Shown: piece after piece, positions 63,523 to 64,000 of the stretch
Position numbering within the stretch: position 1 is the first letter of the stretch
How the letters are laid out: every line of letters begins with the position of its first letter
Origin: Ruegeria sp. HKCCA6707
Lineage (GTDB): Bacteria > Pseudomonadota > Alphaproteobacteria > Rhodobacterales > Rhodobacteraceae
Reading direction: 5' to 3'
NCBI RefSeq assembly: GCF_013033515.1
Contig: NZ_WQEG01000005.1
Span: 1 to 64,000 of the forward strand
Length of the DNA: 64,000 bases
Notes under the pieces: generated by a model
What the model was told of the DNA's origin: nothing
Seen by the model: the letters and a program-made list of their open reading frames with translations, nothing else
Database searches by the model: none
Program-made: the position numbers and the translations under genes

Positions 63523-64000
63523 TCAGCTGCTTTTCTCAATAGTGTTGGAAAGCAGAAAATTATTGATCGCAAGTCGCCAATCATAAGGGTCAAGGTTGCA
63601 GAATGAAACTCTCGTATCTCCTTCACGGTCACGTAACCCATCAACTTTACTGGCGATCACATTGCGCTTCGCGGCAAGCGCTTCGTCCAGCACAAGTCCG
63701 TAGGCCTCCCAACGCGACGGAATCGCAACGATATCGACGGCTTGATAGGCCTCTGCAGGGTCCTCGGCGTGGCCCCGAAATTCTATGCGCGGGTCACCCT
63801 CTGCCAGTGTCTCAAGGTATAAACGCTGACTGCCTTCGCCAAAGATCAACAAACGCGCGGCCGGCGTTCGGGTTAACCGAAAGCCTTGGATCAGGATGTC
63901 GAAGCCTTTCTGCTGCTCGAGCCGCCCGATGGCACCAATTGTGGTCTTTGACTTGGGAGGCATCGTGTTGCGCGACAACTGCTCAAGATCAACGGTCGGA
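63523..64000 (-). CDS. Glycosyltransferase family 4 protein, C-terminal part
   Basis: The frame is open to the window edge, so the N-terminus is missing; about 159 residues are seen. The GT-B C-terminal domain shows IGAIGRLEQQKGFDILIQGF, LLIFGEGSQR, and the donor-binding Glu in PSRWEAYGLVLDEALA. Such enzymes transfer sugars from nucleotide sugars in surface polysaccharide synthesis. The gene probably belongs to the chromosome beyond the islands. Confidence 0.9.
   Translation of the reverse strand, partial: PTVDLEQLSRNTMPPKSKTTIGAIGRLEQQKGFDILIQGFRLTRTPAARLLIFGEGSQRLYLETLAEGDPRIEFRGHAEDPAEAYQAVDIVAIPSRWEAYGLVLDEALAAKRNVIASKVDGLRDREGDTRVSFCNLDPYDWRLAINNFLLSNTIEKSS

Overview
The window comes from an alphaproteobacterium of the Rhodobacteraceae, most likely the marine Roseobacter group. 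The evidence is a core block in an order typical of that family: murA, a DUF2948 gene, hisD, a UPF0262 gene, a low-molecular-weight phosphatase, then infA, maf, an RNase E/G-type gene, yacG and tRNA-Phe. The protein sequences of those genes also look like that family. I ran no database search; every family name is recognition of motifs by eye.

Layout. (1) 1-13388: an integrated element at the 3' end of tRNA-Phe. A complete type I restriction-modification operon (hsdM, hsdS, a TIR-like NAD/nucleotide-binding gene, hsdR) sits between two near-identical inverted copies (at least 2316 bp each) of a segment that encodes a 634-residue P-loop ATPase. Next comes a tyrosine recombinase gene that is itself flanked by 86-bp inverted repeats. 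(2) 13375-24504: core chromosome, all protein genes on the minus strand, from tRNA-Phe to a plus-strand tRNA-Thr(GGU). It contains a C-N hydrolase, an RTX-type calcium-binding protein, GNAT and SnoaL-like genes, and one GNAT gene broken by a stop codon. (3) 24449-43579: genomic island 1, bounded by 57-nt direct repeats of the tRNA-Thr 3' part, with its integrase at the right end. Its main content is a seven-gene plus-strand cluster: AIPR protein, MORC/MutL-like GHKL ATPase, HNH nuclease, SNF2 helicase, a free-standing EcoRII-N-type DNA-recognition domain, a Dcm-type cytosine methyltransferase and Vsr. It also carries an AAA ATPase, an excisionase and a small metabolic cargo (TPP enzyme, GlxA-type regulator, methyltransferase, SDR). 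(4) 43523-62967: island 2, inserted in tandem at the same tRNA-Thr site with its own integrase at the right end. It is AT-richer and holds many unknown and membrane proteins, duplicated and decaying genes, a DUF4238 protein, a secreted EEP nuclease, a trypsin-like protease, a two-domain protein with an NDT/TIR-like N-terminus and a STING-like C-terminus, and a plasmid- or satellite-like replication and regulation module near the integrase. (5) 62968-64000: probable flanking chromosome, possibly with the relic end of a third element, then the end of a glycosyltransferase gene.

How the genes fit together. All three integrated stretches look like defence cargo: a type I R-M operon with an embedded TIR-like gene, a CCWGG-specific methylation plus multi-protein restriction-like system, and a possible cyclic-nucleotide-sensing effector operon. 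The CCWGG prediction rests on two independent proteins, the Dcm-like recognition region and the EcoRII-N-like reader, and is strengthened by Vsr, which in E. coli repairs T:G mismatches at the same site. The type I operon lies on a potentially invertible segment. The tRNA-Thr locus has taken up at least two elements in tandem, and a 20-bp direct-repeat motif near the att sites may be the arm-type binding site of that integrase family.
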